A stretch of 13,356 bases of DNA, from contig JAEZIV010000156.1 in NCBI GenBank assembly GCA_023436515.1, positions 1 through 13,356 of the forward strand. Reading direction: 5' to 3'. How positions within the stretch are numbered: the first letter of the stretch is position 1; each line of letters opens with the position of its first letter. The translations under genes were made by a program, and so were the position numbers. The notes below the pieces were generated by a model that was given only the letters and a program-made list of their open reading frames with translations, searched no databases and was not told the origin of the DNA. This document shows positions 6,006 to 12,779 of this stretch, in pieces. This DNA is from Bacillota bacterium. GTDB lineage: Bacteria; Bacillota; Clostridia; Acetivibrionales; DSM-1351.

Positions 6006-7979
6006 ATGGAGAAAAAGCTTCAAGTAATGAAGGATAAAATTGATATTCTGAATCGTGCAGCAAAGGCATATTATCAGGAAGACAGAGAGATAATGCCAAA
6101 CATAGAATATGACAGACTTTATGATGAGCTGGTTGAGCTGGAAAAGGAAACCGGAGTGGTTTTATCCAACAGCCCGACCATTAATGTAGGCTATGAGGTA
6201 TTATCCAGCCTGCCTAAGGAACGCCATGAAAAGCCCTTGCTTTCTTTGGACAAAACCAAGGAGGTTTCAGCTCTAAAGGACTGGCTGGGTAAGCAAACAG
6301 GGGTACTATCCTGGAAGCTAGATGGCTTAACCATAGTTTTGACTTATGAGGGGGGAAACCTTGTAAAGGCTGTAACAAGAGGCAGTGGTGAAATAGGTGA
6401 AGTTATAACAAACAATGCAAAGGTGTTTAAGAATCTTCCCGTCAATATTGCCTACAAGGACACCTTAGTATTACGGGGTGAAGCTATAATTACCTATTCA
6501 GACTTCATCAGAATAAATAATGAGATAGATGACGTGGATGCAAAATATAAAAATCCCAGAAATCTGTGCAGTGGCTCGGTACGCCAGTTAAATAACGCAA
6601 TAACTGCTGAAAGACATGTCAATTTCTTCGCCTTTTCTTTGGTAAGAGCAGATTATGCCGATTACAACAACTCAAGATTAGCCCAGATGAAATGGCTTAA
6701 GGAGCAGGGCTTTGAGGTGGTGGAATCCAGGGCGGTAACTGCAGATAACATTGAGGATACAGTGAAATGGTTTTCTGAACGTATTGATAGCAATGATTTT
6801 CCTTCCGACGGATTGGTGCTTTCATTTGACAATATTGCCTACGGTGAAGCTCTTGGAGCAACCTCAAAATTTCCCAGAGATTCTATTGCTTATAAATGGC
6901 GTGATGAAATCAAGGATACCAAGCTCCTTGAGATTGAATGGAGTGCTTCAAGGACAGGACTCATAAATCCTATTGCAATATTTGAACCTGTGGAGCTGGA
7001 GGGTACTACCGTCAGCAGGGCAAGTATCCATAACATAAGCATTATGGAAGGGCTAGAATTGGGAATAGGAGATACCATCGGGGTATATAATGCAAACATG
7101 ATAATACCTCAGATCTCAGAAAACTTTACAAGAAGCGGAAGGATTGATATTCCTGAGCATTGCCCCGTATGTCAGGGGGCTACTCAGCTAAAGCAGGAGA
7201 ATGGGGTAAAGTTCCTTTACTGTATTAATGACGATTGCCTGGCAAAGCAGATAAAGTCATTTACACACTTTGTAAGCAGAGATGCTATGAATATTGAAGG
7301 TCTTTCCGAGGCAACCATAGAAAAGCTGATTGCGAAGGGGCTGATTAAGGAACTGGCGGATATATTCCATATTGATAGATATAAGCAGGAAATAGTTGAA
7401 ATGGAGGGCTTCGGTGAAAAATCCTTCAACAGGCTTACTGCTTCAGTAAATAAAGCCAGGAAAACTACTGTTGTAAGGCTGTTATACAGTCTGGGAATTC
7501 CCAATGTAGGCCTGTCAAATGCCAAGCTGCTCTGCAGAAACTTCAAGTATGACTGGAATACCATACAGGCGGCGCAGTTCTCTGATCTTATTGAAATTGG
7601 TGGTATTGGAGATGTTATGGCTGAGGCTTATGTAAGGTTCTTTGCAGATGACAAGAATAAAATCATAGTCGAAGATTTGCTAAAAGAGCTTGAATTTGAA
7701 GCAATGGGGACTGCAGGGGAGGAACAGACCTTTGAGAATATTGTTTTCGTCATAACAGGGTCTGTGGAGCAATTTAAGAATAGAGATGAATTAAAGGATA
7801 TAATAGAGGCAAAGGGTGGTAAGGTAACAGGCTCTGTGACCTCAAAAACCAATTATCTTATTAACAACGATAACCTATCAGGCTCATCAAAGAACAAAAA
7901 GGCGAAGGAGCTTGGTATAAGCATAATAACCGAGAGCCAATTTGTCGACTGGCTAAATAACGGGGTCAGACCGGAATAG
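6006..7979 (+). CDS. Divergent NAD+-dependent DNA ligase (LigA family)
   Basis: 657 residues, full LigA length with all domains in order: Ia (about 1-70), adenylation (about 71-300), OB fold (about 305-380), four-Cys zinc finger (C386, C389, C406, C411), helix-hairpin-helix (about 425-560) and BRCT (about 575-652). The nucleophile motif K104-L-D-G is intact, as are R157-G-E159, NPRN (R185), SVRQ (R193) and K297. Several pocket residues deviate from E. coli LigA: His23 is Y23, Asp32 is N32, Glu113 is S102, and motif IV DGVVIK (Lys290) is DGLVLS (S273). RGDG is RGSG and RAGDVIP is NANMIIP. The standard pcrA neighbour is absent. It is probably a second, specialised LigA paralogue; whether it still seals nicks with NAD+ is uncertain. 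AAGGAG lies 7 nt before the ATG. Confidence 0.85.
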   Translation: MEKKLQVMKDKIDILNRAAKAYYQEDREIMPNIEYDRLYDELVELEKETGVVLSNSPTINVGYEVLSSLPKERHEKPLLSLDKTKEVSALKDWLGKQTGVLSWKLDGLTIVLTYEGGNLVKAVTRGSGEIGEVITNNAKVFKNLPVNIAYKDTLVLRGEAIITYSDFIRINNEIDDVDAKYKNPRNLCSGSVRQLNNAITAERHVNFFAFSLVRADYADYNNSRLAQMKWLKEQGFEVVESRAVTADNIEDTVKWFSERIDSNDFPSDGLVLSFDNIAYGEALGATSKFPRDSIAYKWRDEIKDTKLLEIEWSASRTGLINPIAIFEPVELEGTTVSRASIHNISIMEGLELGIGDTIGVYNANMIIPQISENFTRSGRIDIPEHCPVCQGATQLKQENGVKFLYCINDDCLAKQIKSFTHFVSRDAMNIEGLSEATIEKLIAKGLIKELADIFHIDRYKQEIVEMEGFGEKSFNRLTASVNKARKTTVVRLLYSLGIPNVGLSNAKLLCRNFKYDWNTIQAAQFSDLIEIGGIGDVMAEAYVRFFADDKNKIIVEDLLKELEFEAMGTAGEEQTFENIVFVITGSVEQFKNRDELKDIIEAKGGKVTGSVTSKTNYLINNDNLSGSSKNKKAKELGISIITESQFVDWLNNGVRPE

Positions 7980-8029
7980 ATAAATAAAAAGGTTGATACT
8001 AATATTCGAGGGTTCAATCATATATACAG

Positions 8030-8079
8030 GAGTTATGAAGTGCCGCTGATAAAGCCACACTTCACAGCTCTTTTTTTTT
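8030..8079 (+). terminator. Intrinsic terminator of the M50B-ligase operon
   Basis: Stem with arms GAGTTATGAAGTG (8030-8042) and CACTTCACAGCTC (8058-8070), one A-C mismatch and one G-U pair, followed by T9 (8071-8079). There is no T run on the minus strand, so it serves the ligase side only. Confidence 0.9.
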
Positions 8080-8105
8080 ACAATTGAGTGTAAAATTAAC
8101 TTGGG

Positions 8106-8297
8106 CTACTCATCCAGATCTATCACACTAACCGGGCAGCCGTCTCTGGCATCCTCGGCATCCTGCTCAAACTCCTCAGGAATATCCTCTTCGATGGCTT
8201 CCGCCTTATTGTCATCATTCATACTGAAAACTGCAGGACAAATAGATACGCATAGCTCACAGCTGATACAGCCATCTTGATTTACAGATGCTTTCAT
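8106..8297 (-). CDS. Single-cluster [4Fe-4S] ferredoxin
   Basis: 63-residue acidic electron carrier of the Thermotoga-type monocluster family. Cysteines are C10-x2-C13-x2-C16-x3-C20-P and C54-P. By family analogy C10, C13, C16 and C54 bind one [4Fe-4S] cluster, while C20 is left over; the second Cys that forms a disulfide with it in Thermotoga maritima ferredoxin is replaced by an acidic residue here. The long insert between the Cys groups is very Glu/Asp-rich, consistent with docking to redox partners. The ATG at 8297 has AGGAGG 9 nt upstream. It is a single gene, divergent from the amidohydrolase; its partner enzymes cannot be told from context. Confidence 0.9.
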   Translation of the reverse strand: MKASVNQDGCISCELCVSICPAVFSMNDDNKAEAIEEDIPEEFEQDAEDARDGCPVSVIDLDE

Positions 8298-8337
8298 TGG
8301 TTTGTTCCTCCTCTTTATTTGTTTGTAATTCTAAGTT

Positions 8338-8346
8338 ATTATAACA
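8338..8346 (-). promoter_or_regulatory. Extended -10 promoter of the ferredoxin gene
   Basis: On the minus strand TGTTATAAT: a perfect TATAAT with the TG extension and no good -35. Transcription would start about 35 nt before the ATG. The TCCGG/CCGGA palindrome lies just upstream. Confidence 0.5.
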
Positions 8347-8351
8347 ATATT

Positions 8352-8370
8352 TCCGGATAATATGCCCGGA
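8352..8370. promoter_or_regulatory. Palindrome upstream of the ferredoxin -10
   Basis: TCCGG and CCGGA arms separated by 9 bp (ATAATATGC) occupy the place of the missing -35 of the ferredoxin promoter. The GC-rich arms stand out in AT-rich DNA. Position and shape suggest an activator or repressor site; the regulator is unknown. Confidence 0.4.
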
Positions 8371-8407
8371 GTTTGCATTATTTAATAAGAGCACCTTACA
8401 ATACTTC

Positions 8408-8449
8408 TGTATACAATGTACTTCATTTATATTGATTTTGTTGTATACA
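8408..8449. promoter_or_regulatory. Paired TGTATACA palindromes, GntR-like operator candidates
   Basis: TGTATACAA (8408-8416) and its exact reverse complement TTGTATACA (8441-8449); the 8-bp core TGTATACA is itself palindromic. Centres are 34 bp apart. The second copy sits inside the -10/-35 spacer of the amidohydrolase promoter. TTGTATACAA-like sites are typical of FadR-subfamily GntR regulators, but no such regulator is encoded in this window. Confidence 0.45.
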
Positions 8450-8460
8450 TGAGATATATT
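8432..8460 (+). promoter_or_regulatory. Sigma-A-type promoter of the amidohydrolase gene
   Basis: TTGATT (8432-8437), 17 bp spacer, TATATT (8455-8460), placing the transcript start about 40 nt before the ATG. A TTGTATACA palindrome lies in the spacer, a classic repression position. Confidence 0.55.
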
Positions 8461-8507
8461 TAAATTACTAATGAATAAAATTAAGTATTAGCTGCATAGA
8501 GGATAAA

Positions 8508-9368
8508 ATGATTAACGGTATAGAGATTATAGATAGTCATGTACATACCTTTGCCAGTAATGATGTTGCGCAAAGAATAATTGCATCGTTCAACAAGCTG
8601 TATGATATAGAGTTTGCAAACCCGGGAAACGGGACTATAGCTAGTGTTTTAAAGAATATGGAAACAGGCGGTATTGATCGAACAGTAATGGCTAATTTTG
8701 CTCCGCCTAAAATTATACATCAGAATAATGAGTGGACTTTGGAAACAGGAAGGAAATCTGGCGGGAAATTAGTACCCTTGGTTAGCTTTCATCCGGAAAT
8801 GGAAGGAGTTTTATCGGAGCATCTTGAAAATTATATAGAAGCAGGAGCAAAGGGTATCAAGCTTCACCCGATGGCTCAGGGCTTTGACGTAAGAGACCCA
8901 AGGCTTGAGGATTTGTATAGAGCTTGCTGTGAAAAGCAGTTTACAATATTAATCCATTGCGGTCGTGTCTCAAATGCACGATTAAATGAATATTCTGACT
9001 TTGAGTGTATACTGCCAATAATTGAAAAATATTCAGAGCTGCCAATCATTCTTGCCCATATGGCTGATGGAAATGTGCAGCGCTGTTTAGAGGTATCCAA
9101 AAGGTACAGGAATGTTTATCTTGATACATCAATAGTCATTACAGGTTACCCTGAAATAATGGAGGTCAACGAGCCAAGCTGGCTTGATGATGATGAGGTT
9201 GTATCCATAATAGATGAAATCGGAGCAGAAAAAGTAATTTTCGGCTCGGACTTTCCTTGGGGCAGCCAGCTTCATGATTTAAAAAGAGTCATGAATTTAA
9301 AACTGACAATAGAACAGAAAAGGCATATATTTAATATAAATGCGAAAAAACTGTTTCACCTAGTATAG
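8508..9368 (+). CDS. Metal-dependent amidohydrolase family protein (TIM barrel)
   Basis: 286 residues, compact member of the amidohydrolase superfamily (Pfam Amidohydro_2 type). Likely metal and catalytic residues are in family order: D9-S-H11-V-H13 at the first strand, K118-L-H120 in GIKLHP, H150 in ILIHCG, H184 in ILAHMADG and D248 in FGSDFPWG. These proteins hydrolyse or decarboxylate small cyclic or carboxylate substrates; nothing in the sequence or neighbours fixes the substrate. The start ATG has AGAGGA with a short 4-nt spacing. A small membrane protein gene follows after 15 bp. The promoter carries GntR-like palindromes, which would fit substrate-induced expression (inference). Confidence 0.85.
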   Translation: MINGIEIIDSHVHTFASNDVAQRIIASFNKLYDIEFANPGNGTIASVLKNMETGGIDRTVMANFAPPKIIHQNNEWTLETGRKSGGKLVPLVSFHPEMEGVLSEHLENYIEAGAKGIKLHPMAQGFDVRDPRLEDLYRACCEKQFTILIHCGRVSNARLNEYSDFECILPIIEKYSELPIILAHMADGNVQRCLEVSKRYRNVYLDTSIVITGYPEIMEVNEPSWLDDDEVVSIIDEIGAEKVIFGSDFPWGSQLHDLKRVMNLKLTIEQKRHIFNINAKKLFHLV

Positions 9369-9383
9369 AAAGAGGGTGGGTAC

Positions 9384-9719
9384 TTGGGTAAACTAAAGCA
9401 TGCTGGTTTTCTTACTCTGATTTACAGCTTGATTATGGCTGGACTTATTTGCCTCATAGTATATCTGATTTCGACAAATGTTATTTTTAATATCAAGGAG
9501 ACAGTATTTTTGATAGGTCTGGTATTAGTTTTAGTAGGAATAGTTTTTTTAATAGCCAGACACCAGAGCAGAGTAGTCAGTTTTGAGGTCACTGAGGCTA
9601 TACGTCAATTAAGTGGAGAGGAAGATAAGAAGGGAAGCTTCTTATTAACCGGGTTCAACGGGTTTACTATTTTGCTTACAGGAGTATTTATACTGTTAAT
9701 AGACGCTTTTATAACCTAA
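9384..9719 (+). CDS. Small three-helix membrane protein, unknown function (UUG start)
   Basis: 111 residues with three hydrophobic helices at about 10-31, 39-58 and 88-109, separated by a charged loop rich in R, E, D and K (about 59-84). I do not recognise a family. The start is TTG at 9384, preceded by AGAGGG (9371-9376) at 7 nt; a nearby GTG at 9377 is out of frame. It begins 15 bp after the amidohydrolase stop, so the two are probably one operon, and the protein could be a membrane partner or simply a passenger. The first residues (MGKLKHAG) are positively charged, suggesting a cytoplasmic N-terminus. Confidence 0.65.
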   Translation: MGKLKHAGFLTLIYSLIMAGLICLIVYLISTNVIFNIKETVFLIGLVLVLVGIVFLIARHQSRVVSFEVTEAIRQLSGEEDKKGSFLLTGFNGFTILLTGVFILLIDAFIT

Positions 9720-9757
9720 CACCTTAAGAATGCCTTCAATAAAAGGTTTAAATATTA

Positions 9758-9787
9758 TTGTAAATACATTAGGAAAATTTGTATAAA
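9758..9787 (+). promoter_or_regulatory. Promoter of the anchored hypothetical protein gene
   Basis: TTGTAA (9758-9763), 18 bp spacer, TATAAA (9782-9787), about 33 bp before the ATG at 9820. The -10 lies inside the palindrome TTGTAT-AAA-ATACAA (9779-9793). Confidence 0.45.
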
Positions 9788-9793
9788 ATACAA
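9779..9793. repeat. Palindrome over the -10 of the downstream gene
   Basis: TTGTAT (9779-9784) and ATACAA (9788-9793) flank AAA. The arms equal those of the TTGTATACAA-type sites near 8410 and 8445 but with a 3-bp insertion at the centre. It may be an operator; AT-rich chance is possible. Confidence 0.35.
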
Positions 9794-9819
9794 TATATAT
9801 TTTTTTATTGGAGGCATTC

Positions 9820-10695
9820 ATGAAAAAACAATGTTTATCAATTTTATATGTAGTTTCTGTTTCATTAATAATCAGCGGAACGATTTTATTCAGCAAGCCT
9901 GAAAAAACTTCACACATAAGTACCTCTTACTCCGGAATGATAAGTAACGGTTTGTATGGAAATGATAAGGAAATAAATGCAGCTCATGAAATAAATCTAG
10001 CTCCTATACCGGACATTGAGCTTTTAGTATTAAATAATAGTCCTTCTATTGCTGTACACGCTGCCCTCACAGATAAGGAGCAAGGCCTTTTTGTGCTAAA
10101 ACTCTCCTATAGACTTAATGGGAAACAGGTCAAAAGGGTTATTAATGCTTCAAAGATTCATGAAATCAGAAGAATAGTATCCAAAAACAATAATCGAAAT
10201 AATTCTGTTGAAGTTAAAAGCCTATTACTGAACAGCAAAATGAGTAGGCTATATATACCATTCCAAAGCAAAACAGATAAGGGCTACACTCATTCTGCTA
10301 TTTATTCCTATGACCTTAAAAGCTCCCGCGTCGAGAAAATCTACTCTCAAGCAGGTTATCTGAAGGATTTTTCCTTATCTCCAGATGAAAGCTATTATGC
10401 CTTCTCCTGTGTGAACCAAATTAAGTATGCTGACGAGAACAAAGCAAATTCTGTCGTCATTTTCAAATGTAATAACAATTGCGAAATATTTAACAGTACC
10501 CGTGAAGTCTTTAAATTGGAAATGAACCCTGCTTACGATTTTAACTACTATTATTTATATAGCTATTATTTGAGCAGATGGGGAAGTAACAATACCTGTG
10601 AGATTAACAGGGGTATTATCTCAAAGGACGGAAGAGAAGCTCCGATAATAAAAACCCTTTTGCTTAATCTAGAAACTGGCGAAGTTACCGAGTAG
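9820..10695 (+). CDS. Membrane-anchored or secreted hypothetical protein, possible propeller-like domain
   Basis: 291 residues from the ATG at 9820, which has GGAGG 5 nt upstream; an in-frame TTG at 9808 overlaps that site and is rejected. The N-terminus MKKQCLSILYVVSVSLIISG is a signal peptide or membrane anchor, with the rest outside the cell. Near 170-190 the sequence YDLKSSRVEKIY...LSPDESYYAFS resembles a TolB/WD40-type blade (strand, then 'SPDG-x-Y-x-A-F'), but I see only one clear blade. There are several Tyr- and Asn-rich patches and four Cys in the last third. No family is recognised. It has its own promoter and appears to be transcribed alone. Confidence 0.65.
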   Translation: MKKQCLSILYVVSVSLIISGTILFSKPEKTSHISTSYSGMISNGLYGNDKEINAAHEINLAPIPDIELLVLNNSPSIAVHAALTDKEQGLFVLKLSYRLNGKQVKRVINASKIHEIRRIVSKNNNRNNSVEVKSLLLNSKMSRLYIPFQSKTDKGYTHSAIYSYDLKSSRVEKIYSQAGYLKDFSLSPDESYYAFSCVNQIKYADENKANSVVIFKCNNNCEIFNSTREVFKLEMNPAYDFNYYYLYSYYLSRWGSNNTCEINRGIISKDGREAPIIKTLLLNLETGEVTE

Positions 10696-10827
10696 GTTTT
10701 TATGCAAAGACTTATAATCAATTTTTTGTGGTCTATCTTGTGTAAATAAGCTAATTATTGTATTCTTTAGTAGTATTAACTTCAATAAAAATATATTTAA
10801 TTAATAATAAATAAACGGAGTAAACAT

Positions 10828-11595
10828 ATGCTGAATGAATTTTCAAGAAATGAATTAATTATAGGAAAGGACGGACTGGACAAGCTGCAAAACAGTAAGG
10901 TGGCAGTGTTTGGCGTGGGAGGCGTAGGCTCATACACAGTTGAAGCATTAGTCAGGTGTGGCTTGGGTAAAATAGTTCTCATTGATGATGATTGTGTTTG
11001 TCTGACAAATCTGAACAGGCAGCTCCATGCAACTCGTAAAACAGTGGGCAAGCCAAAGGTTGAGGCCATGAGAGACAGAGTCCTTGATATTAACCCCAAG
11101 TGTGAGGTTACAATAATCCAGAAGTTTTATATGCCCGATGTGGCTGAGGAAATACTTGATACGACCTGTGACTATATTGTTGATGCAATAGATACCGTCA
11201 CAGCCAAAATAGATCTTGTTGTGAGAGCCAATGAGCTTGGAATTCCAATTATAAGTGCTATGGGAGCAGGAAACAAGCTAGACCCCACCAGGTTTGAGGT
11301 GGCAGATATATATAAAACCTCTGTTGACCCCCTTGCAAAAGTGGTTCGAAAGGAACTGAGATTAAGGGGTGTAAAAAAGCTGAAGGTTGTATATTCCAAG
11401 GAAGAACCCAAAAAGCCGGTAGAGACTGAAACCTCCAGTTGCAGTGCCGGTTGTATTTGCCCCAAGGGCTCAACCAGAAAATGTACCGTAAAGCATCAGA
11501 TCCCTGGAAGCCTTCCCTTTGTACCTTCCGTTATGGGACTAATTATAGCCGGAGAAGTAATAAAGGATATTATTAGCTGGGATAAAAAGGCTTAG
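10828..11595 (+). CDS. tcdA: tRNA threonylcarbamoyladenosine dehydratase
   Basis: E1-like enzyme (ThiF/MoeB superfamily; CsdL/YgdL in E. coli, YrvM in Bacillus subtilis) that uses ATP to cyclise t6A37 to ct6A in tRNAs reading ANN codons. 255 residues. The nucleotide-binding loop is GVGGVGS (29-35), followed by the acidic LIDDD strand end, NLNRQ (R64), K75-x-K and VDAID (118-122). The C-terminal IPGSLPFVPSVMGLIIAGEVI is the TcdA signature. A Cys cluster at C205, C209, C211 and C219 lies in a variable loop and might bind a metal. GGAG lies 7 nt before the ATG. The ATPase gene begins 64 bp downstream with no terminator between, so they may be co-transcribed. Confidence 0.93.
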   Translation: MLNEFSRNELIIGKDGLDKLQNSKVAVFGVGGVGSYTVEALVRCGLGKIVLIDDDCVCLTNLNRQLHATRKTVGKPKVEAMRDRVLDINPKCEVTIIQKFYMPDVAEEILDTTCDYIVDAIDTVTAKIDLVVRANELGIPIISAMGAGNKLDPTRFEVADIYKTSVDPLAKVVRKELRLRGVKKLKVVYSKEEPKKPVETETSSCSAGCICPKGSTRKCTVKHQIPGSLPFVPSVMGLIIAGEVIKDIISWDKKA

Positions 11596-11659
11596 TTGTA
11601 TTGGGTCTTATGCCTTATAATATTAAGCCGTCATTATATGTTATAGATTGGAGATATGG

Positions 11660-12340
11660 ATGTTTGAGAAGAGATTAAACATTTTTATTGGGCACTTTGG
11701 AAGCGGTAAAACTGAAGTTGCCGTGAATTATGCTTTAAAAATGGCCCAAGCCAACAATAAGACTGCAATAGTCGATTTTGATATAGTAAATCCTTATTTC
11801 AGAACCGCGGACGCTAAGGAAGAGCTGGAAAAAAACAATATATGGGTTATCTTACCCATGTATGCCAATACCAATGTTGATGTTCCGGCATTACCCTCTG
11901 AGATTTACTCACTCTTTCAAAAGAAGGAGTATAAGGCAGTGCTGGATGTTGGCGGTGATGATCTGGGGGCTAAGGCAGTATCCCGTTTCAAGGAAGAGAT
12001 TCTTGAGGACGACTATGAAATGTACTTTGTTATCAACACTAGACGAGAAATGACGTCCTCTCCTGAAAAGATAATAGAAATGATAAAGGTAATAGAGGAA
12101 AGTGCAAATATCAAGGTTACAAAGCTGGTAAACAATAGCAATCTCCTTGACGAAACTACTGCTGAGATAATTCTTGAAGGAAATAGAATAATAGCAGAGG
12201 TATCAGAAATGCTTGGCTTGCCAATAGGCATTACAGCCGGCTTGGAGGATGTTTTAGAGCAGCTTGACAGTAGCCAATTAAGCAATTCGGAGTTGCTGCC
12301 CTTAAGAAAGCAGATACATCTGCCTTGGAATAGAGGTTAG
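11660..12340 (+). CDS. P-loop ATPase of the MinD/CobQ-like (SIMIBI) type
   Basis: 226 residues starting at the ATG at 11660, which has GGAG 6 nt upstream; an in-frame TTG at 11648 overlaps that site and is rejected. Walker A is GHFGSGKT (11-18). DFDIVNPYFRT (about 39-49) matches a switch I-like region and VLDVGGDD (94-101) the Walker B/switch II area. The deviant-Walker K-G-G-x-G-K of ParA/MinD is absent. There are no membrane segments or iron-sulfur motifs. The exact role is unknown. My impression is that similar ATPases sit upstream of 2-oxoacid:ferredoxin oxidoreductase genes in clostridia, which would suggest help in assembly or regulation of that enzyme (inference). The stop codon abuts the next small gene. 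Confidence 0.8.
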   Translation: MFEKRLNIFIGHFGSGKTEVAVNYALKMAQANNKTAIVDFDIVNPYFRTADAKEELEKNNIWVILPMYANTNVDVPALPSEIYSLFQKKEYKAVLDVGGDDLGAKAVSRFKEEILEDDYEMYFVINTRREMTSSPEKIIEMIKVIEESANIKVTKLVNNSNLLDETTAEIILEGNRIIAEVSEMLGLPIGITAGLEDVLEQLDSSQLSNSELLPLRKQIHLPWNRG

Positions 12341-12592
12341 TTGAAAGAGGAATTCGATAACAGTATTATATATTTTCTTAGCAATTATATTGATTTTTAT
12401 TGTCACAAGTGTATTTGGGAAAATAAAGAATATACCTGTCTTGCAAAGGAGTATAAATCCTGTCTTTTTAATATATTCAGCTCCATGGCACTGAAGGACA
12501 ACCTGAAGAATGAAGAGAGCTATTATATAGTAGAAATTAATCAACTGAGTAAGACTGTATTTTTTGATTTATTGCAATTTTGCAAACGCTAA
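12341..12592 (+). CDS. Small Cys-containing hypothetical protein (UUG start)
   Basis: 83 residues beginning at a TTG that follows the ATPase stop directly (TAG then TTG), with AGAGG about 4 nt upstream inside the end of the ATPase gene; this suggests translational coupling. The protein is aromatic-rich and has C21-x2-C24, C33, C41 and C81, so a metal or thiol role is possible. I recognise no family. An opposite-strand frame of similar size overlaps the ATPase and has no ribosome binding site, so this strand is preferred. The evidence is the tight spacing and the open frame only. Confidence 0.5.
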   Translation: MKEEFDNSIIYFLSNYIDFYCHKCIWENKEYTCLAKEYKSCLFNIFSSMALKDNLKNEESYYIVEINQLSKTVFFDLLQFCKR

Positions 12593-12641
12593 CATGCAAA
12601 AGTCATTATATAGTTAAGTTATTTTTTTGGTAATGCTTAAC

Positions 12642-12670
12642 TTGCAAATAACTTCAAAGAGCTTTATAAT
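12642..12670 (+). promoter_or_regulatory. Sigma-A-type promoter of the 2-oxoacid oxidoreductase operon
   Basis: TTGCAA (12642-12647), 17 bp spacer, perfect TATAAT (12665-12670). Transcription would start near 12677, giving a leader of about 130 nt. The -35 is the same as in the rpsT promoter. Confidence 0.65.
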
Positions 12671-12706
12671 TAACAGTAGTTTATATAGTGTTCTCAAGCT
12701 TTACCA

Positions 12707-12779
12707 GCGTAAAACTCTCTTTTACGCATGCAAAATGAGCTTTTACGCTCGTAGAATAAGCATTTACTTAGTAGATGCT
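12707..12779 (+). promoter_or_regulatory. Three consecutive hairpins in the operon leader
   Basis: Hairpin 1: GCGTAAAA (12707-12714) / TTTTACGC (12720-12727), loop CTCTC. Hairpin 2: GAGC (12737-12740) / GCTC (12747-12750), loop TTTTAC; it contains a second copy of TTTTACGC (12741-12748) that could pair with the 12707 arm instead. Hairpin 3: AGCATTTAC (12759-12767) / GTAGATGCT (12771-12779), loop TTA, one G-U pair. None has a U tract, so this is not a simple terminator. I do not recognise a riboswitch class. Confidence 0.5.

Noticed and set aside
8080..8100. TTTTAC / GTAAAA hairpin as the ferredoxin terminator on the minus strand
   Set aside because: Short AT-rich stem and no T run on the minus strand; I see no clear terminator for this gene.
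9371..9386. AGGGTGGGTAC resembling the T-box motif AGGGTGGNACCGCG
   Set aside because: It lies in a 15-bp gap inside an operon, lacks the rest of the motif, the stem I and the terminator, and is explained as a ribosome binding site.
11588..11632. GGCTTA / TAAGCC pairing after tcdA as a terminator
   Set aside because: Only 6 bp over a long loop and no T tract; the 64-bp gap fits an operon better.
12302..12544. Minus-strand 80-residue hydrophobic frame opposite the small Cys gene
   Set aside because: It overlaps the ATPase end, has no ribosome binding site, and its hydrophobic make-up is what the complement of an AT-rich coding strand gives.
12612..12642. AGTTAAG / CTTAACT inverted repeat with T7 as a terminator after the small Cys gene
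   Set aside because: The T run is in the loop and not after the stem, and the right arm overlaps the -35 of the next promoter; 7 AT-rich pairs over a 17-nt loop are weak.
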